Below, one piece after another: positions 1 to 7,713 of a DNA stretch of 15,356 bases (positions within the stretch are counted from its first letter, which is position 1; each line of letters begins with the position of its first letter). The notes beneath the pieces were generated by a model that did not search any database, was not told the origin of the DNA, and was given only the letters and a program-made list of their open reading frames with translations. The stretch covers positions 1 through 15,356 of the forward strand of contig CAMWQS010000030.1 in assembly GCA_947176485.1 (NCBI GenBank), written 5' to 3'. Origin of the DNA: an uncultured Clostridia bacterium. GTDB lineage: Bacteria > Bacillota > Clostridia > Christensenellales > Borkfalkiaceae. A program made the translations under genes and the position numbers.

Positions 1-334
1 ATATTATATAATTTATTTTTGAGTTTTGCAATAACTTTTTGATATCTGCTACTTTGAAATTTTTTATCTTACTGTCTTGCGAGCCTATGATTTCACATTC
101 GGTAACCATATCCCACAGCGCGATTTTCCGTCTTTTGAGAAAGTCTTTCTTTCCGTCTACACTTAAAGGCACATCTTCGCCGAAAAAACCGCAAACGGTC
201 TTCCAAAAACGGTTTTGCTTGTTCCCGTAATAGAACTCCACTTGTCGACTTTTAACCGACGGGAAGCTGCCGAGTATCAAAAGGCGGCTGTTTTCATCGT
301 AAAACGGCTCAAAGCCGTACTTTATCTCACCCAT
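1..334 (-). CDS. DNA-deoxyinosine / uracil-DNA glycosylase (UDG superfamily, family 6-like), 3' end cut off by the window
   Basis: I translated this from the ATG at 334 downward; about 111 residues are visible and there is no stop before the window edge. Near the N-terminus is LLILGSFPSVKS (residues 18-29), then YYGNKQNRFW (35-44), then IALWDMV. This pattern fits the small uracil-DNA glycosylase superfamily branch annotated as DNA-deoxyinosine glycosylase (family 6, HDG), which removes hypoxanthine and related deaminated bases to start base excision repair. N41 in the QNRFW block is the kind of conserved Asn seen in that branch. The family is about 160-200 residues, so roughly the last third is missing. 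The start lies one base past the M16 peptidase stop codon and has no clear Shine-Dalgarno site, which suggests translational coupling. The family call is from remembered motifs; the exact substrate is inferred. Confidence 0.75.
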   Translation of the reverse strand, partial: MGEIKYGFEPFYDENSRLLILGSFPSVKSRQVEFYYGNKQNRFWKTVCGFFGEDVPLSVDGKKDFLKRRKIALWDMVTECEIIGSQDSKIKNFKVADIKKLLQNSKINYII

Positions 335-335
335 A

Positions 336-1568
336 TCAAAGCGGCTTATCCACTGCGCCGACGAGAGCAATTGCCTTGTGGCTATCGTCGAAGTTCATAT
401 CTACTGCGTCGAGAACGTCGTCCAATGTTACGGCGTTTAACTTGTTCACCCTATCTTCAAAGTCGTAGACTTTGCCGCTGTACAAAAGCTCTTTCCCAAA
501 CAAAAGCATCTGCGAACTGGTGCTTTCTTGCGAGAAAATCGACGACGATAAAAGCTGTTCCTTGCCGCGCACGAATTCTTCCTTAGAGATATTTTTTCTT
601 TTTATATCCGCGATGCAATTATAAATTGCGTCAACAGACTGCTTGTACTTTTCGGCGTTAACGCCCGCATAGACGGACAACGCGCCCGTTTCGGCATACG
701 TTGATACGTACGAATACACGGTATATGCAAGCCCAAGTTCTTCTCTTACAGTTTGGAACAAGCGTGAAGAAACGCCGCCGCCAAGAATGACGTTCATAAT
801 TTGCGTTGCGTCGTAGTGCTTGTCGTATCTCTTTACCGAGGGGAAAGCTATTCCTATATGAACCTGCTCTATATCCTTGTGCTTATAAACCGATTTTCCT
901 TGAAGCTCAACCTCAACTTCTTGTCTTTTGCAGCATCTTTTTTCAAGATTGGAAAAATATTTTAAAACAAGCTCTTCCGCAAGGTTGACGTCTATATTGC
1001 CCGCCATTGAAATTACGATATTATCGGGAACGTAGTGCTTGTCCATATAGCCCTTAACGTCGGCTTTGGTAAAGCCTGATACGTTCTTTTTGGGACCTAA
1101 AATATTTCTGCCGTAGCCCTTGTCGCCGAAGTAAGCGTTCGCAAGCAAATCAAGGCACAAGTCGTCCGGCGTGTCCTCGTTCATGTTTATTTCTTCGATA
1201 ATTACGCCCTTTTCCTTGGCCATTTCGTCCTCGGGGAAAGTGCTTTCAAGGAAAATATCCGCAAGAATTTCAAATGCCTCTGCCGCGTGCCCCGTGGTTG
1301 ATTTTGCGTAATAGCAAGTCATATCTTTACCTGTAAACGCGTTCATCTGCGCGCCTATTCTGTCCATTTCGTCGGAAATTTGGAAGGACGTGCGCTTTTT
1401 TGTGCCTTTGAACGTCATATGCTCGATAAAATGCGAAATCCCGTCCTCTCTGTCGCTCTCTTGCGAGGCGCCCGTGTGAACGAGAATTCCCATAGTTACG
1501 GACATAAGTGCGTCCATTTTGTTTACGATAAGTTTAAGACCGTTGTCAAGTGTTTTAAAGTGTACCAT
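336..1568 (-). CDS. M16B zinc metallopeptidase (MlpA/YmxG, mitochondrial processing peptidase-like)
   Basis: 410 residues, the same size as Bacillus MlpA/YmxG (about 409). The inverted zinc motif HxxEH is intact as HFIEH (H46, E49, H50), and the downstream glutamate ligand region EEIN (E125-E126) lies at the distance expected for M16B enzymes. The C-terminal half has the family block GGGVSSRLFQTVREELGLAY with the R/Y pair that binds substrate. These cytosolic zinc peptidases form a clam-shaped dimer that degrades peptides; no signal peptide is seen. The ATG overlaps the stop of the upstream deacetylase by one base (TAATG), and an AGGAGA site lies just before it inside that gene. In Bacillus subtilis ylxY and mlpA are also adjacent, which supports both calls. 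The physiological substrate is not evident from sequence. Confidence 0.93.
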   Translation of the reverse strand: MVHFKTLDNGLKLIVNKMDALMSVTMGILVHTGASQESDREDGISHFIEHMTFKGTKKRTSFQISDEMDRIGAQMNAFTGKDMTCYYAKSTTGHAAEAFEILADIFLESTFPEDEMAKEKGVIIEEINMNEDTPDDLCLDLLANAYFGDKGYGRNILGPKKNVSGFTKADVKGYMDKHYVPDNIVISMAGNIDVNLAEELVLKYFSNLEKRCCKRQEVEVELQGKSVYKHKDIEQVHIGIAFPSVKRYDKHYDATQIMNVILGGGVSSRLFQTVREELGLAYTVYSYVSTYAETGALSVYAGVNAEKYKQSVDAIYNCIADIKRKNISKEEFVRGKEQLLSSSIFSQESTSSQMLLFGKELLYSGKVYDFEDRVNKLNAVTLDDVLDAVDMNFDDSHKAIALVGAVDKPL

Positions 1569-2272
1569 TATTCTCCTAAAATTTGAGAAACGGTTTCGGT
1601 TTTTAACCCGTTTTCTCTTATGTAATTTAATATTCTCGGCAGAGTTTTAACCGTTACGTCCTTAGGGTGCATAAGGATAAACTCCCCCGCTTTCAATTCG
1701 TCAGTTGCGCGTGAATATATCAAGTCTTCGTTATTATCACGCCAGTCGATAGTGTCCCTTGACCACATTATAACCTTCATATTAAGGAAAGCGCAAGCAG
1801 AAAGCGTGTTTTCGCAAAAAGCGCCGGAAGGCGGGGCAAAAAGCTCTACCTTCTGCCCGCAAATCATTTCAAGGAGTTTTACACTCGGGCGTATTTCCTC
1901 CAAATTTGCGTCGTAGGACATTTTTGAATGGTCTTTGTGAAAATACCCGTGGCTACCCATTCCGTGCCCACGCTTGAAGATTTCACGCACGCAATCGACG
2001 TTGTCGTCCGCCCAGCTTCCGCCTATAAAGAAGGTTGCCTTCGCCTCGTACTCGTCAAGAATATCGAGGATACTCAAAACGTTCTCCGTGCTTTCGTATA
2101 CGTTGAAGGTAAGCCCTACCGCACCGCTGTCTTCGTTTCCACCGTAATAAAGGTTGGTGTTTTCATAGATAACGGCTTGCGCGTTTCCGCTGAAATAACC
2201 GATAAGCGACACGCCCGTAATTACCAAAATCAAAGTAAGATTAGTAAGTATCGTAAATAACTTGCCTTTCAA
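1568..2272 (-). CDS. YlxY-like polysaccharide deacetylase (NodB fold) with altered catalytic residues, membrane-anchored or secreted
   Basis: 234 residues. Residues 5-28 are a hydrophobic signal or anchor segment ending near NAQA (30-33), so the domain should act outside the membrane. The NodB fold is recognisable from KATFFIGGSW (78-87), GSHGYFHKDH (106-115; metal-type histidines H108 and H112), MWSRDTIDW (169-177) and ILMHPKDVTVKTLPRIL (199-215). The usual TFDDG motif, which supplies the catalytic base and a metal aspartate, is TFNVY here (55-59), and the usual RPPYG arginine is alanine (FAPPSG, A146). The protein may therefore bind glycan without deacetylating it. Substitutions like TFNVYWG are, as I recall, common in a clostridial subgroup, so this looks like a divergent subfamily and not recent decay. 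Start is TTG: no in-frame ATG lies upstream before a stop, and a GAGGT site lies 6 bases before it. Adjacency to the M16B peptidase matches Bacillus ylxY-mlpA. Confidence 0.8.
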   Translation of the reverse strand: MKGKLFTILTNLTLILVITGVSLIGYFSGNAQAVIYENTNLYYGGNEDSGAVGLTFNVYESTENVLSILDILDEYEAKATFFIGGSWADDNVDCVREIFKRGHGMGSHGYFHKDHSKMSYDANLEEIRPSVKLLEMICGQKVELFAPPSGAFCENTLSACAFLNMKVIMWSRDTIDWRDNNEDLIYSRATDELKAGEFILMHPKDVTVKTLPRILNYIRENGLKTETVSQILGE

Positions 2273-2278
2273 TAGTTT

Positions 2279-2283
2279 ACCTC
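2279..2283 (-). promoter_or_regulatory. Ribosome binding site supporting a TTG start
   Basis: On the minus strand GAGGT is followed by six bases (AAACTA) and then the TTG at 2272. It is the best Shine-Dalgarno match near the deacetylase start and decides the non-ATG initiation codon. Confidence 0.65.
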
Positions 2284-2348
2284 AAATGAAACGTTTTAAT
2301 CAATTATATGATATTCCGTTCAAGGTAAGCATATTCAAAGTAACAAGC

Positions 2349-4706
2349 CTATTTTAATTTAATAAAAGTAACCCCCGTTTCACCCTCGCCGTATTTGCCG
2401 AGGCGGAAGCTTTCCACGTTCTTGTGCCTTTTAAGGTGTTGGGAAATCGCGCTTCTAAGTTTGCCCGTACCGACGCCGTGAATTACCTTTATTTCTTCCA
2501 AATTATCCGTTACGGCACGGTCAATGAAGTTGTCAACCTCGTAAAGCGCCTCCTCAACCGTCATCCCCAAAACGTTTATTTCAAGAACGGGCATAGACTT
2601 GGGCAATTTTTTTACAACTTTAACGTTCTTCGGTTTAACCTTTTCTTCACCTATAATCAGTAAATCTTTCAGTTTTAAGTGCATTTTAAGGCTTCCGCAC
2701 AAAACTTCCGCCTCACCCTTTGCAGGGTTGAAAGAAGTAACTTGCCCTCTGCAGTCCATAGGTTTAACGAATACGGTAATTCCAACCCTTATATTCTGTG
2801 CCGTTGCGGGTATATAGTCCGTGACTTGCTTTTTATCCTCTTCCTCGTCAAACGCCTTGTCTTTCAGCTTGTTTTTAAGGGTGCGGGCAGCTATCAAATC
2901 CGCCTCTTTCAGCTCTTCCTTTTTGAAAATTTCTTCGATAGCCGCAAGCATTTCTTCGGCTTGCTCGGTGCGCTCCGCAATTATTCTTCTGCTTTCCGTA
3001 CGCGCAGAACGGTTTATTTTCTCTCTTTCACGGTTAAGCTCGGCAATTTGCGCGTTGACTTTGTCAAGCTTTTCACGCCATTCAAGTTGCATTGAGGAAA
3101 CTTCGGCAAGCTTTCTTTCTGCCTCTATCCTACTTTCTTCGGCGCGGCGCACTACGTTTTCAAAACTTCTTGCACCCTCGGACAAATAGCTTTCCGCACA
3201 CTCGAGTATTTCCGCACTCATTCCGAGCCGCCTTGAAATTGCCAAGGCGTTACTTGCCCCGGGTAAGCCTATTTTTATCCTGTAAAGGGGCTTTAAAGTG
3301 TCGGAATCGAATTCCATACTTGCGTTTTCAATTCCGCCTACGGTGTAAGCAAACTCTTTAAGCGGCGTATAATGCGTAGTTACCACGCCCTTTGCACCGC
3401 AGTCCAAAAGGTGTTTTACAACTGATTTTGCTATTGCTTGACCCTCGTCGGGGTTTGTGCCGCCGCCAAGTTCGTCAATAAGCACGAGACTGTTCCCGTC
3501 GGCACCTTCGCAAATATTTATAATATTCGTAATATGCGAAGAAAAAGTCGATAGACTTTCTTCTATACTTTGACTGTCGCCTATATCGCAGAAAACGTTT
3601 TCAAAAACCCCGACCGAGCTTCCTTCCGCTGCGGGGATATAGAGCCCGCAGGCAGCCATTAAGCAGAAAAGTCCGCAAGTTTTTAAGGTTACGGTTTTAC
3701 CGCCCGTGTTCGCGCCGCTTAAAAGCAAAAAGTTATACTCTGCACCCAGTTCAATTGATACCGGTACAACCTTATCTTTATCGATAAGCGGGTGCCGCCC
3801 CTTGACTATATCGATATAGCCGCGGTTGTTAACTTTGGGCTTAGTGCATTTTTTATTGTAGCAATATTCTGCTTTTGCAAATCTGCTGTCAAGCTCGGCA
3901 AGAATTTCAATATCGGTGTTTAGCTGACCTGCCATAGCGCCCAAACGAATTGATAAAGCTTTTAAAATAGCCTCTATCTCTTCGCGCTCGTCAATAGTCA
4001 GCGCAATAAGCTCGTTGTTCAGTTCAAGAATATATTCGGGCTCGATAAAGAAGGTTGCACCCGTTTTGGAACGGTCGTGTATAAAACCTTTTACATGCGT
4101 TTTGTGCTCGGCTTTGACGGGAACGACGTATCTGTCGTTTCTGATAGTTACAATTCCGTCTTGCAAAAATTCGGAGTACTTACCCGAAGCGTACTCGGCA
4201 AGCTTTTCGCGTATGCGGGCATTTAAACTTTTGATTTTTACTCTTATAGAGTAAAGTCTGTCGCTTGCCCTATCGCTTAAAGCGTCAACCGATATAATTT
4301 TTTCACAGATATCGTCCTCAAGCCCGCGGTCAAAATAAATATTGCGGGTCAACGACTTGGTAAGCGGCAACTCGTCTTCAAGCTTTTCAATACCGTTAAA
4401 AGCAACTCTTGCAGAACGCAACAGCGCCGCACAGTCCAAAAGCTCTTTACAAGATAGGGTTGACCCCTTCTCCGCCCGCGCCAGCACTTCCGAAACGTCC
4501 GGAAAAGCTTCTACTTTGCCCACGCCGTAGGTATAAAGAAGCTTATCACACTCCTCGGTAATATCAAGCCTACGCCTTACCTCGGCTAAATCGGTTAAAG
4601 GCTTGCACGCCAAAATAAGCGACTTGCCCTTTTCAAGCGCCGCATACTCCGAAACCGAAGCAAGAATTTTATTCAGTTCGAGTTTTTCCAAACTTTTATT
4701 GTCCAT
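2349..4706 (-). CDS. mutS2: MutS2 ATPase with C-terminal Smr domain (ribosome collision rescue / recombination control)
   Basis: 785 residues, the usual MutS2 length. Walker A is GANTGGKT (G331-T338), Walker B is LVLIDELGGGT (D411, E412), followed by the ABC-type signature region of MutS proteins. A long charged coiled-coil stretch (about 510-620) leads to the KOW-like linker and a C-terminal Smr domain (about 705-785) with the conserved HGVGTGKLR. MutS2 lacks the mismatch-recognition domain of MutS; in Bacillus it binds collided ribosomes and splits them, and in other species it suppresses recombination. The Smr LDLRG motif is altered here to INVLG (N711, L713 replace Asp and Arg), so nuclease activity of this domain is doubtful. 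The gene begins three bases after the U32 stop with no clear ribosome site, consistent with coupled translation at the end of the uvrC operon. No obvious terminator follows. Confidence 0.96.
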   Translation of the reverse strand: MDNKSLEKLELNKILASVSEYAALEKGKSLILACKPLTDLAEVRRRLDITEECDKLLYTYGVGKVEAFPDVSEVLARAEKGSTLSCKELLDCAALLRSARVAFNGIEKLEDELPLTKSLTRNIYFDRGLEDDICEKIISVDALSDRASDRLYSIRVKIKSLNARIREKLAEYASGKYSEFLQDGIVTIRNDRYVVPVKAEHKTHVKGFIHDRSKTGATFFIEPEYILELNNELIALTIDEREEIEAILKALSIRLGAMAGQLNTDIEILAELDSRFAKAEYCYNKKCTKPKVNNRGYIDIVKGRHPLIDKDKVVPVSIELGAEYNFLLLSGANTGGKTVTLKTCGLFCLMAACGLYIPAAEGSSVGVFENVFCDIGDSQSIEESLSTFSSHITNIINICEGADGNSLVLIDELGGGTNPDEGQAIAKSVVKHLLDCGAKGVVTTHYTPLKEFAYTVGGIENASMEFDSDTLKPLYRIKIGLPGASNALAISRRLGMSAEILECAESYLSEGARSFENVVRRAEESRIEAERKLAEVSSMQLEWREKLDKVNAQIAELNREREKINRSARTESRRIIAERTEQAEEMLAAIEEIFKKEELKEADLIAARTLKNKLKDKAFDEEEDKKQVTDYIPATAQNIRVGITVFVKPMDCRGQVTSFNPAKGEAEVLCGSLKMHLKLKDLLIIGEEKVKPKNVKVVKKLPKSMPVLEINVLGMTVEEALYEVDNFIDRAVTDNLEEIKVIHGVGTGKLRSAISQHLKRHKNVESFRLGKYGEGETGVTFIKLK

Positions 4707-4709
4707 AAA

Positions 4710-6884
4710 TCAAAAAACCGACTGTTCTGAATGTCCGCGTGTGTAAATTTTCAGGTATTCGCGCAACAGTTTATTGTCCTTGCATGCAGCAATAAGCTTA
4801 TTGGGTTCTTTTTGCAGAGTGCAGTCAACGAGTGCGCCGGTATGCGTAGCTGCCGCAACGGGTGCGCAGTTGTACAATTCAAACCTGCACGCCCCCGTTT
4901 TATATCTTCTAAGCGGGAATTTCCTGCCGTTTTCATCGGTTAAAGTGTAATTTTCACGCTTATCGCAAGTAGCACACTTTCTTTCAAACGGGCAATAAAT
5001 TAAATCCATCACCTTAATATCGCCCGCAGTCAAATAAAAAGTATTTTCCGCCGTAATACTATCTGCTTCGGAAAGCGTCAACTCCTTTGATAGCGCAACG
5101 TACTTGGCGTTGCAAACTTCGACGTCAACTCTGTTTGAAATATTAAAGCCCGTCCCCGCGAACAGCGGCAAATTAAGCTCCTTAGAAAGCGCAATTGAGT
5201 ATAAGCCGTCAGAATAAATTCCGTCGAAAAGCGGCGCAATTTTCTTTACTTCTTCAACTTCCTTGCCCGTTAAATACGGCGGAAGAAACAGATACTTTTC
5301 ACCATTGAAATTTCTTGTAAGCGTAGCAATGTCGGTGTTAAAATCTGACAGTTTAAGTATGCCTATATCTGCGTTTAAATTGCATAAACTTGTGCAAATT
5401 GCCGCAATTTTTGTATTTTTACCGCCCTTTTTCTGTGAAATCGTAATATTGAATGCGCTAACTTTATGAAAATTTTCATTAAGATTTTCATAAAAATTTT
5501 TGTATGCGTTTCGTCTTAACGCGTTGAGTTTGGATGCGGGCATAAACACGCCGTCGGTTTCCACCGCACCGAAGTTGACTTCAAAGGGGTACTTGTCAAT
5601 TTTTCTAAACGCGTTTTTAATTTCTTCCACAGTAAGCGGGCGGTTCTGCGCACCTTCAAGTATTTTCTCACCGAAAAATTGTACGCCGTTTATAGCTACT
5701 TCCGCTCTATTCCCCGCAAGAAGTTTAATTGCAACTTTAATAGGCAATTTGCGTTCAGTCGATAAAAGTCTTTCGTTAAGCACCGTATCCGTCGTAACGA
5801 AAACTTTATCACCGTTTTTTAAGCGGGCTTTGGTTGAAAGCGCAAAGCCGCCTTTCGTATCGCAAAGGTAGCTTGCACCACCTACTTCTTCTCCGCCCCT
5901 TAAAATTTTGAAACCGTCGCCTTTAGTGAATTTTTGACGACTTTGGCAGATAAATTTGCCGTTTTCAACCTTAATTACGCCTACGTATTCGCCGATATGC
6001 CCTTGAACTTGCGATGAAATAAACGATTTATCTTGCCCGAAAGCAAGCCCTTTCGTATAATTGCCGCGATTAAAAGTGCGCTTTAAGTCGCTTAAATCGC
6101 CCTCGTTTTCTGATTTGTCAAGCAAATTTCTGTAATACTTTACGGCAGCGGAAACGTATTCGGGTCGCCTCATTCTGCCTTCGATTTTAAAAGAAACTAC
6201 ACCCGCTTCAATAAGTTTTTCAACGCTTTCCCCAACGCTTAAATCGGATAATGAAAGCCTATACGCACTGTCTTCAAACCCTTCGCGGGCAATAGAGTAT
6301 TTCTTTCTGCACGGCTGTTTGCACTTTCCGCGGTTGCCGCTGTTTCCGCCCGCAAACGACGATAGATAGCACTGCCCGGAAAAGCAAGTGCAAAGCGCAC
6401 CTTGAATGAAAACTTCGGTTTCTATAATTTTTGCTATCTCTACAATATCGTCATAGGCAGTTTCCCGTGCCAAAATTACCCGGGAAAATCCGTATTCTTT
6501 AGCAAGCTTTGCTCCGTACACGTTACAAACGCCCGCTTGCGTTGAAAGGTGCAGAACGATTTCGGGGCAGTGTTCCTTTAAAAACTTACCCACGAATATA
6601 TCCGAAATAATTAATGCGTCAGCGCCGCTATTCCACGCTTTTACGGCGGCGGCAACGAAGTCCGCCAGCTCACCGTCTTTTACGAGGGTATTCATAGCAA
6701 CGTAAACCTTTACGCCGAACGCATGGCAATATTTTGAGATTTCTTCAAAATTTTCATAGTCGAAATTCTCCGCGGAGCTTCTTGCGGAGTATTCTTTCAA
6801 CCCTAAATATATTGCGTCCGCACCGGCGTTTACTGCCGCTACTGCGCTGTTTTTATCCCCCGCAGGGGCTAAAATTTCAGACAT
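4710..6884 (-). CDS. U32 family protein with DUF3656 (RlhA/TrhP-like RNA hydroxylation factor, annotated as collagenase-like peptidase)
   Basis: 724 residues. The N-terminal half is a TIM-barrel type U32 domain starting ILAPAGD and containing the signature around residues 155-205: FIQGALCTCFSGQC, GNRGKC and QPCR. The Cys residues of this block are those that hold an Fe-S cluster in RNA-hydroxylating U32 proteins. A long C-terminal part follows, as in the collagenase-like DUF3656 branch that includes E. coli RlhA, and ends with a second Cys-rich stretch CPFERKCATC. Family members hydroxylate C2501 of 23S rRNA (RlhA) or U34 of tRNAs (TrhP/TrhO-related); the older peptidase label is probably misleading. 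Which RNA is used here cannot be told from sequence. The gene lies one base after the HAD gene and three before mutS2, within the same transcript as uvrC. Confidence 0.88.
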   Translation of the reverse strand: MSEILAPAGDKNSAVAAVNAGADAIYLGLKEYSARSSAENFDYENFEEISKYCHAFGVKVYVAMNTLVKDGELADFVAAAVKAWNSGADALIISDIFVGKFLKEHCPEIVLHLSTQAGVCNVYGAKLAKEYGFSRVILARETAYDDIVEIAKIIETEVFIQGALCTCFSGQCYLSSFAGGNSGNRGKCKQPCRKKYSIAREGFEDSAYRLSLSDLSVGESVEKLIEAGVVSFKIEGRMRRPEYVSAAVKYYRNLLDKSENEGDLSDLKRTFNRGNYTKGLAFGQDKSFISSQVQGHIGEYVGVIKVENGKFICQSRQKFTKGDGFKILRGGEEVGGASYLCDTKGGFALSTKARLKNGDKVFVTTDTVLNERLLSTERKLPIKVAIKLLAGNRAEVAINGVQFFGEKILEGAQNRPLTVEEIKNAFRKIDKYPFEVNFGAVETDGVFMPASKLNALRRNAYKNFYENLNENFHKVSAFNITISQKKGGKNTKIAAICTSLCNLNADIGILKLSDFNTDIATLTRNFNGEKYLFLPPYLTGKEVEEVKKIAPLFDGIYSDGLYSIALSKELNLPLFAGTGFNISNRVDVEVCNAKYVALSKELTLSEADSITAENTFYLTAGDIKVMDLIYCPFERKCATCDKRENYTLTDENGRKFPLRRYKTGACRFELYNCAPVAAATHTGALVDCTLQKEPNKLIAACKDNKLLREYLKIYTRGHSEQSVF

Positions 6885-6885
6885 A

Positions 6886-7713
6886 TTACTTAATAAAACC
6901 GAATTTTTCTATTACTTGCGCAATTGCACCGTCGTTATTGGAAACCGAAACGAAGTCCGCCGCATCAATTAAAGCTTGAGTTGCGTTACCTACGGCAACG
7001 CCTACGCCGGCTGCCTTTATCATCGATAAATCGTTCAAATTGTCGCCAACCGCAACCGTTTTTTCAATGGGTATGCCAAACTTCTCGGCAAGATACTTTA
7101 CCGCCGCGCCCTTATTGTCGCCAAGCGGGGAAACCTCTATAAGCACCTTGGCACTGCAAGTTACGTCGTACCTATCACCAAGCCTTTTTTGAAGCTCTTT
7201 GTACACTGCCTCTTGCTCGTCATGAGCAATCAAAATTGCAACCTTCTGACAAAACAGGTCTTTTCTCAATACGAAATCTACGATATCCCCGTCAACGTAT
7301 TGCGCATCAATGCCTACGATGCGTTCATACTTTTGCAAGTATTCGTTGTCCTTAGGAATATCAGTGTACAAGTCGTCGCCGCTGTATACGTTAACGGGCT
7401 GCCCCAATTCTTTGATATTGCGGCAGATTTCCGCTATTCCTTCACTGCTAATTCCGCCGTTTTTCAGAAGCTTTCCGCTCTCGATATCGGCAATTACCGT
7501 TCCTTGATAGGCAACGACGAGCCCCTTCAAACCAAGCTCCCTAACACGCGGAAGAATACAGCAAGTCATTCTGCCCGTGCAAACTGCGAAAATACCGCCG
7601 CAAGCAATATAATTTTCAATCGCGGTACGCACTTCGGGTAATATTTGCTGATTATCGTCAATAAGCGTTCCGTCAAAGTCTGAAACTATCAGTCCGTAAT
7701 TAATCTTTTTCAT
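6886..7713 (-). CDS. Cof-type HAD-superfamily phosphatase (IIB cap)
   Basis: 275 residues, typical of Cof/YidA-type phosphatases. Motif I is SDFDGTL with nucleophile D12 and acid D14; motif II is the CTGR threonine; motif III lysine lies in SPLGDNKGAA; motif IV is GDNLNDLSMI, followed by GVAVGNA. The region between motifs II and III is the large C2B cap domain. These cytosolic enzymes dephosphorylate sugar phosphates, nucleotides or flavin precursors, and sequence alone does not reveal the substrate. The ATG overlaps the uvrC stop (ATGA, four bases), and the stop lies one base before the U32 start, so it is translated from the uvrC-mutS2 transcript. No direct link with DNA repair is known to me; co-transcription is all the context shows. 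Confidence 0.93.
   Translation of the reverse strand: MKKINYGLIVSDFDGTLIDDNQQILPEVRTAIENYIACGGIFAVCTGRMTCCILPRVRELGLKGLVVAYQGTVIADIESGKLLKNGGISSEGIAEICRNIKELGQPVNVYSGDDLYTDIPKDNEYLQKYERIVGIDAQYVDGDIVDFVLRKDLFCQKVAILIAHDEQEAVYKELQKRLGDRYDVTCSAKVLIEVSPLGDNKGAAVKYLAEKFGIPIEKTVAVGDNLNDLSMIKAAGVGVAVGNATQALIDAADFVSVSNNDGAIAQVIEKFGFIK

Noticed and set aside
215..586. 123-codon plus-strand open frame across the glycosylase/peptidase junction
   Set aside because: Arg/Leu-rich shadow opposite two genes with recognisable motifs.
2284..2348. TATAAT on the minus strand as a promoter for the deacetylase group
   Set aside because: No acceptable -35 at 16-18 bases: TTGAAC lies only nine bases away and the hexamer at the right distance is TGCTTA. 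It may be weak, or the genes may be read through from mutS2.
2821..3189. Open frame of 122 codons on the plus strand inside mutS2
   Set aside because: Ser/Leu-rich antisense shadow of the mutS2 coiled coil, with no ribosome site or domain sense.
7189..7641. 150-codon plus-strand open frame opposite the HAD gene
   Set aside because: Antisense shadow; the HAD motifs on the other strand explain the coding signal.
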